Source: Bryobacteraceae bacterium (lineage in GTDB: Bacteria > Acidobacteriota > Terriglobia > Bryobacterales > Bryobacteraceae). Taken from it: DNA of 42,264 bases. The position numbers and the translations under genes were made by a program. The stretch lies in assembly GCA_025927575.1 (NCBI GenBank), contig JAICLJ010000020.1:1-42264 (forward strand). Reading direction: 5' to 3'. Numbering within the stretch: the first letter of the stretch is position 1; each line of letters opens with the position of its first letter. The notes beneath the pieces are model-generated. The model had not been told where the DNA came from and did not search any database. It saw only the letters and a program-made list of their open reading frames with translations. Positions 25,727 to 33,940 of the stretch are shown piece by piece.

Positions 25727-27349
25727 ATGGCCGTCCGGCTCGCCCCGCAACGAGCCATGCGTGAACTTGTCAACGATTTGCAGGATCTCGAAGAGCGTCT
25801 CCGGCTCGGCGGCGGGACGAAGAAGATTGAAAAGCAGCATCATGACGGCAAGCTGACGGCACGCGAACGCATCGGCCATCTGATCGACCCCGGAACGCTT
25901 TTCCTCGAAGTCGGTCTGCTGATTGCCTACGACCAGTATGACGGACAGGCCCCCGGAGCGGGAGTAGTGACGGGGCTCGTGAAAATAGAAGGACGACCGG
26001 CCGTAATTGTCGCGAACGATGCCACCGTCAAAGCGGGCGCATGGTGGCCGGAGACGATCACCAAGATTCTCCGCGCGCAGGAGATCGCGATGCGGAACCG
26101 GTTGCCGATCGTTTATCTGGTGGATTCGGCCGGCGTCAATCTTCCGCTGCAGGACGGCATTTTTCCGGGCCAGTATGGCGCGGCGCGCATCTTCTATTAC
26201 AACTCGCTGATGCGGCGCCGGCTGCGTATCCCGCAGATCTCGGCCGTAATGGGGCCGTGCATCGCGGGCGGCGCGTATCTTCCCGCGCTAAGCGACGTCA
26301 TCATCATGGTGGAGAAAGTCAGCTTTATGGGACTGGGCGGCCCCAATCTGGTGAAGGGCGCTGTGGGACAAGTGACGGACGCCGAAACCCTGGGCGGCGC
26401 CGTAATGCATACAACGGTTAGCGGCGTGGCACACTATCGCGCAACCGATGACCGGGAGTGCCTCGATATGATTCGCCAGCAGTTCCGCCAGATGCCACCG
26501 CCGAAGGCAGTTCAACGCGGCGAGCCTCCGCTGGCAGGCGCGGAAGGCCTTTACGACGTTCTGCCGAACGACCATCGTCTGCCTTATCGCATGGAGGATC
26601 TGCTCGAGCGCCTACTCGACGGCGACGATTTCCTGGAGTTTCAGCCCGATTATGCTCCGGAGCTTCTCTGCGCAACGGCGCGTCTGCACGGGCGGCCGAT
26701 CGGAGTGGTGGCCAACCGGCGCGGTTTCTTGAAGAGCCACGGGAAAGCGCGTATCGGCGGCATCGTGTACGCAGAGTCCGCGCGAAAAGTAGCGTATTTC
26801 GTCGAAAACGCCGAGCGCCAGCGTTTGCCGCTTCTCTATTTGCAGGACGTATCCGGATTCATGGTTGGTGTAGAGGCGGAAAGCGAAGGCATTATTCGGG
26901 CCGGCGCCGAAATGGTCGAAACCATGGCGTGCGCGACCGTGCCCAAGATCGTCGTCACGGTGAACCACGCGAGCGGAGCCGGGTATTATGCGATGGCGGG
27001 ACAGGGGTTCGATCCCAACTTCACGTTCTGCTGGCCCACCGCGCGAATCTGCGTGATGGAAGGCGACTCCGCCATTCAGGCGATTTACGGCCCCGAACTC
27101 GATAAGGCGAAGGCCGCTGGAATCCAGCCGCCGCCGGAACTGGAAGCAAAAATTGCGCAGACGCGATCTGATTACGATCGCTGGCTGGATGCCAAGTATG
27201 CGGCCGCGCGCGGGCACTGCGATGCGGTGATCGATCCGCTGGCCACTCGCCGCATTCTCGAAATGGCGTTTGAGGCGGCTTGCGAGCATGAACACACTGA
27301 ACATCTGCCCGTCGAGTTGTTCGGAACCCGCTCAGAGGCGCTCCCGTGA
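25727..27349 (+). CDS. Acyl-CoA carboxylase carboxyltransferase (beta) subunit
   Basis: The 540-residue protein has both crotonase-like halves of biotin-dependent acyl-CoA carboxyltransferases. The N-terminal oxyanion region is GPCIAGGAYLPAL and the C-terminal one HASGAGYYAMAG. Overall sequence (KLTARERIGHLIDPGTLF, FMGLGGPNLVKGA) fits methylcrotonyl-CoA or geranyl-CoA carboxylase beta subunits (MccB/AtuC). It moves a carboxyl group from biotin to the gamma carbon of a 3-methyl-enoyl-CoA. No biotin carboxylase/BCCP gene is in the window, so the alpha subunit must come from elsewhere. Overlaps the AtuA gene by 4 nt. Confidence 0.9.
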   Translation: MAVRLAPQRAMRELVNDLQDLEERLRLGGGTKKIEKQHHDGKLTARERIGHLIDPGTLFLEVGLLIAYDQYDGQAPGAGVVTGLVKIEGRPAVIVANDATVKAGAWWPETITKILRAQEIAMRNRLPIVYLVDSAGVNLPLQDGIFPGQYGAARIFYYNSLMRRRLRIPQISAVMGPCIAGGAYLPALSDVIIMVEKVSFMGLGGPNLVKGAVGQVTDAETLGGAVMHTTVSGVAHYRATDDRECLDMIRQQFRQMPPPKAVQRGEPPLAGAEGLYDVLPNDHRLPYRMEDLLERLLDGDDFLEFQPDYAPELLCATARLHGRPIGVVANRRGFLKSHGKARIGGIVYAESARKVAYFVENAERQRLPLLYLQDVSGFMVGVEAESEGIIRAGAEMVETMACATVPKIVVTVNHASGAGYYAMAGQGFDPNFTFCWPTARICVMEGDSAIQAIYGPELDKAKAAGIQPPPELEAKIAQTRSDYDRWLDAKYAAARGHCDAVIDPLATRRILEMAFEAACEHEHTEHLPVELFGTRSEALP

Positions 27350-28680
27350 TCCGCATCGCTAACGGCCAGGGATTTTGGGGAGATTGGCTGGAAGCTCCGG
27401 TCCGTCTCGTCCATGGCGGTCCGCTCGATTACCTGACACTCGACTATCTTGCGGAAGTAACGATGTCGATTCTGCAGAAACAGCGGAAGGCGGACCCGAA
27501 TCTGGGATACGCGCAGGATTTTCCGCCGCTCGCCGCCCGCCTCGCGCAACAGATCCGTGAACGAGGAATACGGCTGATCGCGAACGCGGGAGGCGTGAAT
27601 CCCATCGCGTGCGCTCGCGAAGTGCGGAGGCTCGCACCCGAACTGCGGGTGGCGGTCGTACTCGGGGACGACTTGATGGACCGGCTGGACGAGCTGATGC
27701 AGTCTGGCCACGAATTCCGCAATATCGATACTGGAGAATCGCTGGCCGGCATCCGCTCTGCCGTGCAGAGCGCGAACGCGTACATCGGAGCCTTTCCCCT
27801 TGCGGAAGCTTTAAGAACGGGCGCGAACGTTGTGATCACCGGACGGTGCGCCGACGCTGCGCTCGCGCTGGCGCCGATGATTCACGAGTTCGGCTGGACT
27901 CCAAACGACTGGAATTTGCTCGCCGCCGGCGTTATCGCCGGACACGTGATCGAATGCGGTGCGCAAGCGACCGGCGGCAATTGCCATGCCGACTGGCAGA
28001 CCACCCCCGATTTCGCGCATATTGGTTATCCGATCATCGAAGCCGATTCGGGCGGAACAATGGTTATCACCAAACACGAGAACACAGGCGGACGCGTGAC
28101 GTTAGCGACCGTGAAAGAGCAACTGGTCTACGAGATTGGCGATCCGCGCGACTACATGACCCCCGACGTTGTGGCCGATTTCACCAGCATCCAGCTTCAG
28201 GAGGACGGGCCGGACCGCGTGCGCATCACCGGCGCTGAGGGCCGGCCGCGCCCGGATACGCTGAAGGTTTCGCTGTCGTATCACTATGGCTGGAAGGCTA
28301 CCGGCACGTTAGTGTATTCGGCGCCGGACGCGCTCGCAAAAGCGCGCGCCGCGGATAATGTGGTGCGGCAGCGGCTGGCGGATCTTGGCCTGCAGTTCGC
28401 GAAGATCCACACGGAATTTTTCGGCGTGAACGCGTGCCACGCGCATCTGGCGCCGCGCATTGCTAAACCGGCAGAAGTACAGTTACGGATCGGCGTTCGA
28501 GACGCGCGGAAAGAACCAGTCGAGCGCTTCACACGCGAGTTGATTCCGCTGGTGTTGAGCGGACCTCCGACGGCGACCGGTTATGGCGAAGGACGCCCGC
28601 AAGTGCGTGAGGTAATCGCTTACTGGCCGGCGCTTGTGCCACGCAACATCGTGCGAACGCGTGTGGAGGTGGTCGCGTGA
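27346..28680 (+). CDS. AtuA-like protein, DUF1446 domain
   Basis: The 444-residue protein matches the N-terminal DUF1446 part of AtuA, the conserved but biochemically uncharacterised protein of the Pseudomonas acyclic terpene utilisation cluster. Recognisable segments are IANGQGFWGDW at the start, IANAGGVNPIAC, the ITGRCADAALALAPM block, HVIECGAQATGGN, and an N-TGGRVT segment. Pseudomonas AtuA is longer and carries a C-terminal domain that here is encoded separately by the next gene. Start and stop overlap both neighbours by 4 nt, so translation is probably coupled. The role in acyl-CoA breakdown is inferred from context. Confidence 0.87.
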   Translation: MIRIANGQGFWGDWLEAPVRLVHGGPLDYLTLDYLAEVTMSILQKQRKADPNLGYAQDFPPLAARLAQQIRERGIRLIANAGGVNPIACAREVRRLAPELRVAVVLGDDLMDRLDELMQSGHEFRNIDTGESLAGIRSAVQSANAYIGAFPLAEALRTGANVVITGRCADAALALAPMIHEFGWTPNDWNLLAAGVIAGHVIECGAQATGGNCHADWQTTPDFAHIGYPIIEADSGGTMVITKHENTGGRVTLATVKEQLVYEIGDPRDYMTPDVVADFTSIQLQEDGPDRVRITGAEGRPRPDTLKVSLSYHYGWKATGTLVYSAPDALAKARAADNVVRQRLADLGLQFAKIHTEFFGVNACHAHLAPRIAKPAEVQLRIGVRDARKEPVERFTRELIPLVLSGPPTATGYGEGRPQVREVIAYWPALVPRNIVRTRVEVVA

Positions 28681-29012
28681 AGATGCCGCTTTCTCAAATC
28701 GCTCACGCACGGTCCGGCGACAAGGGCGATGTGTCGAATATCGGCGTGATCGCGCTGCTGCCCGAGTATTATCCGGTGTTGCTGCGCGAGGTGACAGCGG
28801 AGCGCGTGAAGGCGCACTTCGGGGCGCTTGTCAAAGGAGCCGTTACGCGCTATGAGTTGCCGAATCTGGCAGCGTTGAATTTTGTTATGGAACAGGCATT
28901 GGATGGGGGCGGAACGCTTTCGCTGCGGACTGACGCACAGGGCAAGACTCATGGCGCCGCGCTTTTGGCATTAGAAATCGAGGTGAAAACCGATGAGCTT
29001 GCTATCGATTGA
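28677..29012 (+). CDS. AtuA C-terminal domain protein, stand-alone
   Basis: The 111-residue product corresponds to the ferredoxin-like C-terminal domain of AtuA, with LSQIAHARSGDKGDVSNIG near its start, the most conserved stretch of that domain. It overlaps the AtuA-domain gene by 4 nt and the crotonase gene by 20 nt. In other bacteria this domain is fused to DUF1446 or found as a neighbour, so the two proteins very likely form a complex. Biochemical function is not known. Confidence 0.85.
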   Translation: MKMPLSQIAHARSGDKGDVSNIGVIALLPEYYPVLLREVTAERVKAHFGALVKGAVTRYELPNLAALNFVMEQALDGGGTLSLRTDAQGKTHGAALLALEIEVKTDELAID

Positions 29013-29838
29013 ACGGCAGGAACGAGTTCTTCACGTCACACTGAACCGGCCTGACAAGCGCAACGCCTTTAACGAAGAGATGTGCCGCTTGCTGGTCGAT
29101 ACGATCGCCGGCGCGCAGAAAGATCCGCACGTGGGTGCGATTCTCATGGATGCGAGCGGACGCGTGTTTTCTGCCGGCATGGATCTCGATGAGGCCGTCT
29201 CGGCGAACGGAGTTGAGGCTTCCGCCATTCACGAAGAGCTTTTCTCGCTTGGGCGAAAATCGAAAAAACCGATTATTGCGTATGTCAATGGGCCGGCGAT
29301 GGGCGGTGGATTGGGCCTGGTCGCGCAGGCGCATGTGGTGATCGCGGCGCAAGGTTCTTTGTTTGGCCTGACCGAAATTCGGACTGGCATGTGGCCCTTC
29401 CTGGTTTACCGGTGCGTGGAAGAAGCCATTGGCAGCCGCCGTGCGCTGGAACTCAGCATCACGGGCAGATTGTTTTCGGCGCAGGAGGCGCTAACCTGGG
29501 GGCTGATTCATCACGTCGCGCATGCGTTCGAGGCGGAAGACAGAGCGTTCGGCATTGCCAGCGATATCTCAAAGGCGAGCCCTGAGGCGATCGCCGCGGG
29601 ACTCGAATACGTCCATGGAGCCAGAGGCAAGACCTGGGCGCAGGCGGGCGAACTTGCGGAAAAACTGCGAGCCAAGTGCATGACTAGCACGGATTTCAAA
29701 GAAGGAGTGGCCGCGTTTCACGAGAAGCGGGAGGCCCAGTGGCCAAGCATGCACGCGGTTCCGTACACGACGCCCGCGCCGGGACCGTCTACCAGTTCAG
29801 ACGTTGACGATAAGCCACATTTTGAAGGTCCTGAATAG
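28993..29838 (+). CDS. Enoyl-CoA hydratase/isomerase (crotonase fold)
   Basis: The 281-residue crotonase has NRPDKRNAF near the N-terminus, the first oxyanion-hole segment SAGMDLDE at residues 60-67, the second GPAMGGG at 100-106, and a Glu128 (GLTEIRTG) at the position of a catalytic acid. The second catalytic Glu of classic hydratases (region after about 135) is replaced by MWPFLVYR, which leans toward AtuE/LiuC-type or isomerase relatives. GAGGTG precedes the ATG. The C-terminal ~30 residues are low-complexity and overlap the next gene. Probably hydrates the 3-methylglutaconyl-CoA-type product of the carboxylase. Confidence 0.86.
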   Translation: MSLLSIERQERVLHVTLNRPDKRNAFNEEMCRLLVDTIAGAQKDPHVGAILMDASGRVFSAGMDLDEAVSANGVEASAIHEELFSLGRKSKKPIIAYVNGPAMGGGLGLVAQAHVVIAAQGSLFGLTEIRTGMWPFLVYRCVEEAIGSRRALELSITGRLFSAQEALTWGLIHHVAHAFEAEDRAFGIASDISKASPEAIAAGLEYVHGARGKTWAQAGELAEKLRAKCMTSTDFKEGVAAFHEKREAQWPSMHAVPYTTPAPGPSTSSDVDDKPHFEGPE

Positions 29839-31153
29839 GCGATCCTGGGCACTGCTGCTCTTGCTCGGCCTGGCTCCGTTCGCGCTGCAAGCCGGTCAAG
29901 CGGCGGCAATGGCAGGACACTTGACGTTTTACAAAGACGTGCTCCCGGTTCTGCAGCGGCATTGCCAGGTTTGCCACCGCCCCGGCGAAATTGCTCCCAT
30001 GCCCTTCGTGACCTACGAGCAAACCAAGCCCTGGACGCAGGCAATCCGGCAGGCTGTGCAATCGCGGCAGATGCCGCCATGGTTCGCCGATCCCGCCATC
30101 GGGCACTTCGCGAACGATCCGTCACTTACCCCGCAACAGATTCAGACGATTTGCGATTGGGTGGATCAAGGCGCAAAGCCGGGCGATCCGAGCGATGCTC
30201 CTCCGCCTCGGCATTGGGCAGCCGGGTGGAGAATTCCGCAACCGGATCGCATCCTGGAGATGCCACGCCCGGTCCCGCTTCCAGCCGAGGGAGATGTCGA
30301 GTACACGTACGAAATTGTCCCCACTGGATTCACCAAGGACACTTGGGTGCGGATGTCCGAAATCCGTCCGTCGGCGCGCGACCATGTGCATCACGCTGTC
30401 GTCTATGTTCGGCCGCCGAGTTCACACTGGCTGAGGCATGCTCCAATTGGCGTACCCTTTACGGCTTCGACCTTGAAAGAACCGCAGGACCGCCGCGATG
30501 CCATGTGGACTGATAGCGAGGTGCTGCTGGTCTATGCGCCGGGCAGCGCGCCGGATCGCTGGTCCACGGACCGAGCGAAATACATTCCGCCCGGCTCAGA
30601 TCTGGTGTTCCAGATGCATTACACGACCAACGGCCACGCCGCGAGCGACCAGACGAGCATCGGCCTGATCTTCGCGAAGACGCCGCCGAAAGAGCGGGTA
30701 TTGACGTTACAACTGACGAACGATAAATTCGTCATTCCTCCCGGGGTGGACAATTACCGGGTGGAAGTACATGGCACTCTGCCGAACGACGCGACTCTAT
30801 TGAGTTTCTTCCCCCACATGCATCTACGCGGGAAGCGCTTCGAATACAATATTGTCCACCGGGATGGCACGGTTGAACCACTTCTCCGCGTGAATTACAA
30901 CTTTTACTGGCAACTAAGTTACAAGCTGGCCACTCCGCGGTCTCTCAAAGCCGGCACCGAGTTACAAGCTGTTGCCTGGTTCGATAACTCACGAAACAAT
31001 CCGCATAATCCTGATCCCGAGAGCTCCGTTACCTGGGGCGACCAGACTTACGACGAAATGATGGTAGGCTTCTTTGACGTAGCGGTGCCGGCCAATATGG
31101 ACAAGTGGCAATACTTCAAACGCCGCGCGGCCACGCCCCGGTTAGCGCAATGA
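29804..31153 (+). CDS. Secreted c-heme / copper type II monooxygenase-like fusion protein
   Basis: The 449-residue protein has a signal or anchor segment (about 14-33). An N-terminal heme-binding region follows, with CQVCH (Cys54, Cys57, His58) and downstream Met residues (MPPW). The C-terminal two thirds resemble the copper type II ascorbate-dependent monooxygenase fold: His194/196/197 (DHVHHAVVY), His272 (FQMHYTTNG) and His338/His340 (FFPHMHLRGK), the pattern of PHM/DBH copper sites. The frame opens with TTG at 29804, without a good ribosome binding site, and overlaps the crotonase gene by 35 nt; a TTG at 29822 is possible. The natural substrate is unknown. Its 3' end overlaps the convergent deacetylase by 12 nt. 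Confidence 0.82.
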   Translation: MTISHILKVLNRRSWALLLLLGLAPFALQAGQAAAMAGHLTFYKDVLPVLQRHCQVCHRPGEIAPMPFVTYEQTKPWTQAIRQAVQSRQMPPWFADPAIGHFANDPSLTPQQIQTICDWVDQGAKPGDPSDAPPPRHWAAGWRIPQPDRILEMPRPVPLPAEGDVEYTYEIVPTGFTKDTWVRMSEIRPSARDHVHHAVVYVRPPSSHWLRHAPIGVPFTASTLKEPQDRRDAMWTDSEVLLVYAPGSAPDRWSTDRAKYIPPGSDLVFQMHYTTNGHAASDQTSIGLIFAKTPPKERVLTLQLTNDKFVIPPGVDNYRVEVHGTLPNDATLLSFFPHMHLRGKRFEYNIVHRDGTVEPLLRVNYNFYWQLSYKLATPRSLKAGTELQAVAWFDNSRNNPHNPDPESSVTWGDQTYDEMMVGFFDVAVPANMDKWQYFKRRAATPRLAQ

Positions 31154-31912
31154 ATTGAGAACACGGCGCTTTGACGATTCCTCAACATCCAGGCTAACCG
31201 CGTACTTCTTTCCAATCAAGGCGCCTTCTTCTTTCAGATGAGCGGTGTAGTAGTCGAAGTAATGAAATGGGGAAACGCCGCCGCGCACCATCTGATACGA
31301 CTGAATAGCTTGCTTCCACTGATCGAATACGTCGGATACATCCACGTAGATGTAGGGCTCAAAATCTTCTGAGTCTTCCCAATTATCCGTGTAAAAAACA
31401 CCTTTAATTCCCCGATAGGGCGGGTGGGCTGTTTTGACGGCTTCCAATTCCGCCATCAGGACAGCGTCAACGACAATTGCGTGCGTATTCCGATGGTCTT
31501 TGTGGAAACTGTTCTTCCAGTGAGTAATGACATAGGTGGGTTTCACCTGGCGAATAACATCCACAACATATTTCCGTGCTTCCTCGCCATTGGGGAGCAG
31601 CGCATCGGCGTATGGACCGATAATCACTTCGGCGCCGAGCGCATCCCCGGACGCCAGGGCTTCGCGACGCTTCTGCTCGGCGTACTGAGCGGGCGGCATA
31701 TTCGGATTGCCGGCTTCGCCGAGCGTCATGTGCAGGATGACGACGCGATCGCCCAATTTCTTCTGGTGAGCAAGAATGGCTCCAGCGGTTAAATCCATAT
31801 CGGCCGCATGCGCGCCAATAGCCAGAATGGTCCGTTGTTGCGCGCTTGCCGAAAGGCCGCACGCGGCCGCGAGAATCCCTACAGAAATGAACCGGCGAAT
31901 ACTACTGAACAT
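31142..31912 (-). CDS. Secreted PIG-L/LmbE-type deacetylase-like protein with altered active site
   Basis: The 256-residue protein begins with a signal peptide (about 1-25, SASAQ) and then the PIG-L/LmbE fold. In this family AHPDD holds zinc ligands His and the second Asp, with the first Asp as general base (MshB His13, Asp15, Asp16). Here the motif is GAHAADMD: His35 and Asp38 are kept but the general base position is Ala37. The later HKDH at residues 137-140 keeps the third metal ligand. The start at 31912 has AGGAG 8 nt upstream and lies 11 nt inside the transporter gene. The context suggests N-acetyl sugar deacetylation, but the missing Asp is a warning. Confidence 0.8.
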   Translation of the reverse strand: MFSSIRRFISVGILAAACGLSASAQQRTILAIGAHAADMDLTAGAILAHQKKLGDRVVILHMTLGEAGNPNMPPAQYAEQKRREALASGDALGAEVIIGPYADALLPNGEEARKYVVDVIRQVKPTYVITHWKNSFHKDHRNTHAIVVDAVLMAELEAVKTAHPPYRGIKGVFYTDNWEDSEDFEPYIYVDVSDVFDQWKQAIQSYQMVRGGVSPFHYFDYYTAHLKEEGALIGKKYAVSLDVEESSKRRVLNSLR

Positions 31913-33095
31913 GATCCGGTCTCCTGATGATTCGTCCTGCAATCAGCTGTAGAACAAATATCGCTAAGGCGTTCACAATTGCGAGAGCGAGTCCCAAACG
32001 GACACTTCGATTTTCGGCGATCTGCCCCGCAAGCAGCGGAAGAGTGATGCCCCCGAATAGGGCGACGCCGATTAAGATCCCAAATACCGTGCCCGAGTGG
32101 CTGGCGTACCGCGATCCAGCTAACGCCAGCGCTGTAGGGAAAATGGCCGCAATGCTGAGCCCGAGCAGAACGGTTGCAAGGCCCGCAACCATTAGCGAAG
32201 ACGCCAGGATCAGCAATGCGACGCTCGCCGCGACTCCGAGCGCGCTCGCAAGCATCAGTGTCTGACCGCCAATCCGCAACGATATGCGGCTCAAAATGAT
32301 GCGGGCCAGCATCAAGGCGCCCCAATAGGCAGCCAGGAGATAAGAAGCCGTGGCGACCGTGGCGCCCAAAGTCCGCGTCAGGTAAGAGGTAATATATCCA
32401 CCCAGGATGAATTCGTTGCCTGATTCAAAGAAGAGAAGAACCGCAAAGGCGATGACCAGGGGCTGGCGCGCGAGCTGCATTACCTGCGCGAACGGCACCC
32501 CTCCGCCCTGTTGAGGCCGCGGAAAGGAGAACCGGAGGCTCAATGCAACCGTGACGAGAGTCAGTGCCGCCGCGGCATAGAGAATCTGTTCCAATCCGAG
32601 CACATCGAGCAGAGCGCCGATAGTAAATGGAACGAATAGAGCGCCGAAGCCGAAGAACACACCGAGCAGGTTGAGAGCGGCCCCCTTCTTCCGTTCATCC
32701 CGATTCAAATCAGCGATCAGCGTGTTGGTGGCCTGGTTCAATGCGGCTCCGCCAATTCCGAGCAGCACAACCGCAAGGATGAGTCCGGCGAATGTAGCGA
32801 CGCCGCCGATCAGGCAGACAGCGCCGGCAACGAACACGGGAGCGACGATAAAGGCGGGCCTCATGCCGAACCGGTCGAGCAAGGGGCCGAGCGCTAGGGT
32901 CGTGATCAGCATGGCAACGTTTAGCGCAACGAACAGGTTTCCTGCCTGCGCCAGGCCGAAATGAAGGCGCTGAGAAATCAGCGGCAGGATAGCGCCGAGA
33001 AGCGCCATCACAATGCCGAACGTAAACATGCCGGTGTAGGCCGCAATGCTTAGCCAGCCGGGGCGAATTTGTGTCGCCGCCGAGGTTCCGCTCAT
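31902..33095 (-). CDS. MFS transporter, sugar-type
   Basis: The 397-residue protein has 12 predicted helices. LALGPLLDRFGMRPAF is the loop 2-3 MFS motif. Segments such as LLGVFFGFGALFVP recall the FHS group (FucP, NagP), whose members take up fucose, glucose or N-acetylglucosamine with protons. It overlaps the SIS gene by 4 nt (ATGA) and the deacetylase gene by 11 nt, so it is an integral part of the operon and the likely importer of its sugar. Confidence 0.85.
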   Translation of the reverse strand: MSGTSAATQIRPGWLSIAAYTGMFTFGIVMALLGAILPLISQRLHFGLAQAGNLFVALNVAMLITTLALGPLLDRFGMRPAFIVAPVFVAGAVCLIGGVATFAGLILAVVLLGIGGAALNQATNTLIADLNRDERKKGAALNLLGVFFGFGALFVPFTIGALLDVLGLEQILYAAAALTLVTVALSLRFSFPRPQQGGGVPFAQVMQLARQPLVIAFAVLLFFESGNEFILGGYITSYLTRTLGATVATASYLLAAYWGALMLARIILSRISLRIGGQTLMLASALGVAASVALLILASSLMVAGLATVLLGLSIAAIFPTALALAGSRYASHSGTVFGILIGVALFGGITLPLLAGQIAENRSVRLGLALAIVNALAIFVLQLIAGRIIRRPDHVQ

Positions 33096-33850
33096 TCGCC
33101 GCCGCGCGAGAACAACGCTCTGCTGAACGTCTGGAATACCTTCTGGTTGTGATCCTTCTCAATCCCCGGAACGTTGGGGGAAACAAACGTTATGGGATTA
33201 TGGCCTTTGGCGACCAGTCGCGCTCCGGTTTCCGCAACCAGAGACATGGCGACAAAGACAACAGCCATGGTCGACCCCGCGGCCACTTTCTCAGGACGTC
33301 CAATATCGACTTGAGAATCTTCCGGCGCCACGCAGTTGTCGATGGCGATATCGGCTACATCGGAGAGTGTCTTGCCGGTTGAATGCGTCGCTTTTGCAAC
33401 TTTGGCATTGGCGAGGGAACACACCGTGATAACCGTAAGCCCCTTCTTCTTGGCATAAAGCGCTGCGTCGATGGGCGCCGCATTTAACCCGCCGTGAGAG
33501 AACACGATGATGACATCGCCCGCTTCGAGCGCATAGCTTTGCAGAAATACTTCCGCGTACCCTTCTTTTCGTTCGAGCCATAACAGCTCACGCGCGCCGC
33601 CCGGTCCGACGACATTCGACCACATGAGCCGGGGATCGTATAGCGGAAAGAAGCCGACGAAACTTCCGTAGCGTGGAAAGATATCCATTACGGGAATGAC
33701 GGAGTGGCCGCTGCCATACAAATAGACGCGCTTTCCCGCCGCGATTGCGCTAGCCAAAACTTCGGCGGCCTTTTCGAAATGGCTCTGCTGTGTCGAATGA
33801 ATCTTGGCCAGTACACTAGAAATGTGGTCGTAATACTTAGTCGCAGACAT
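33092..33850 (-). CDS. SIS-domain (sugar isomerase) protein
   Basis: The 252-residue protein is a single SIS domain preceded by a helical N-terminus. The sugar-phosphate loop is LYGSGHS at residues 44-50, and the second loop is FSHGG at 117-121, where typical SIS proteins have Ser-x-Ser-Gly. This resembles the SIS_2-type proteins found beside GntR and ROK genes. It probably isomerises or cleaves a phosphosugar made by the kinase just upstream. AAGGA precedes the ATG at close spacing. The stop overlaps the transporter start. Confidence 0.83.
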   Translation of the reverse strand: MSATKYYDHISSVLAKIHSTQQSHFEKAAEVLASAIAAGKRVYLYGSGHSVIPVMDIFPRYGSFVGFFPLYDPRLMWSNVVGPGGARELLWLERKEGYAEVFLQSYALEAGDVIIVFSHGGLNAAPIDAALYAKKKGLTVITVCSLANAKVAKATHSTGKTLSDVADIAIDNCVAPEDSQVDIGRPEKVAAGSTMAVVFVAMSLVAETGARLVAKGHNPITFVSPNVPGIEKDHNQKVFQTFSRALFSRGGE

Positions 33851-33940
33851 AATTCCTTTTCTTCTTCGCTATTCAAGTTAGTAACACGTTCCGGGTATCC
33901 CAAAGCGGCGCAGCCATGCCCGCTCCAACAAAACATCTCG

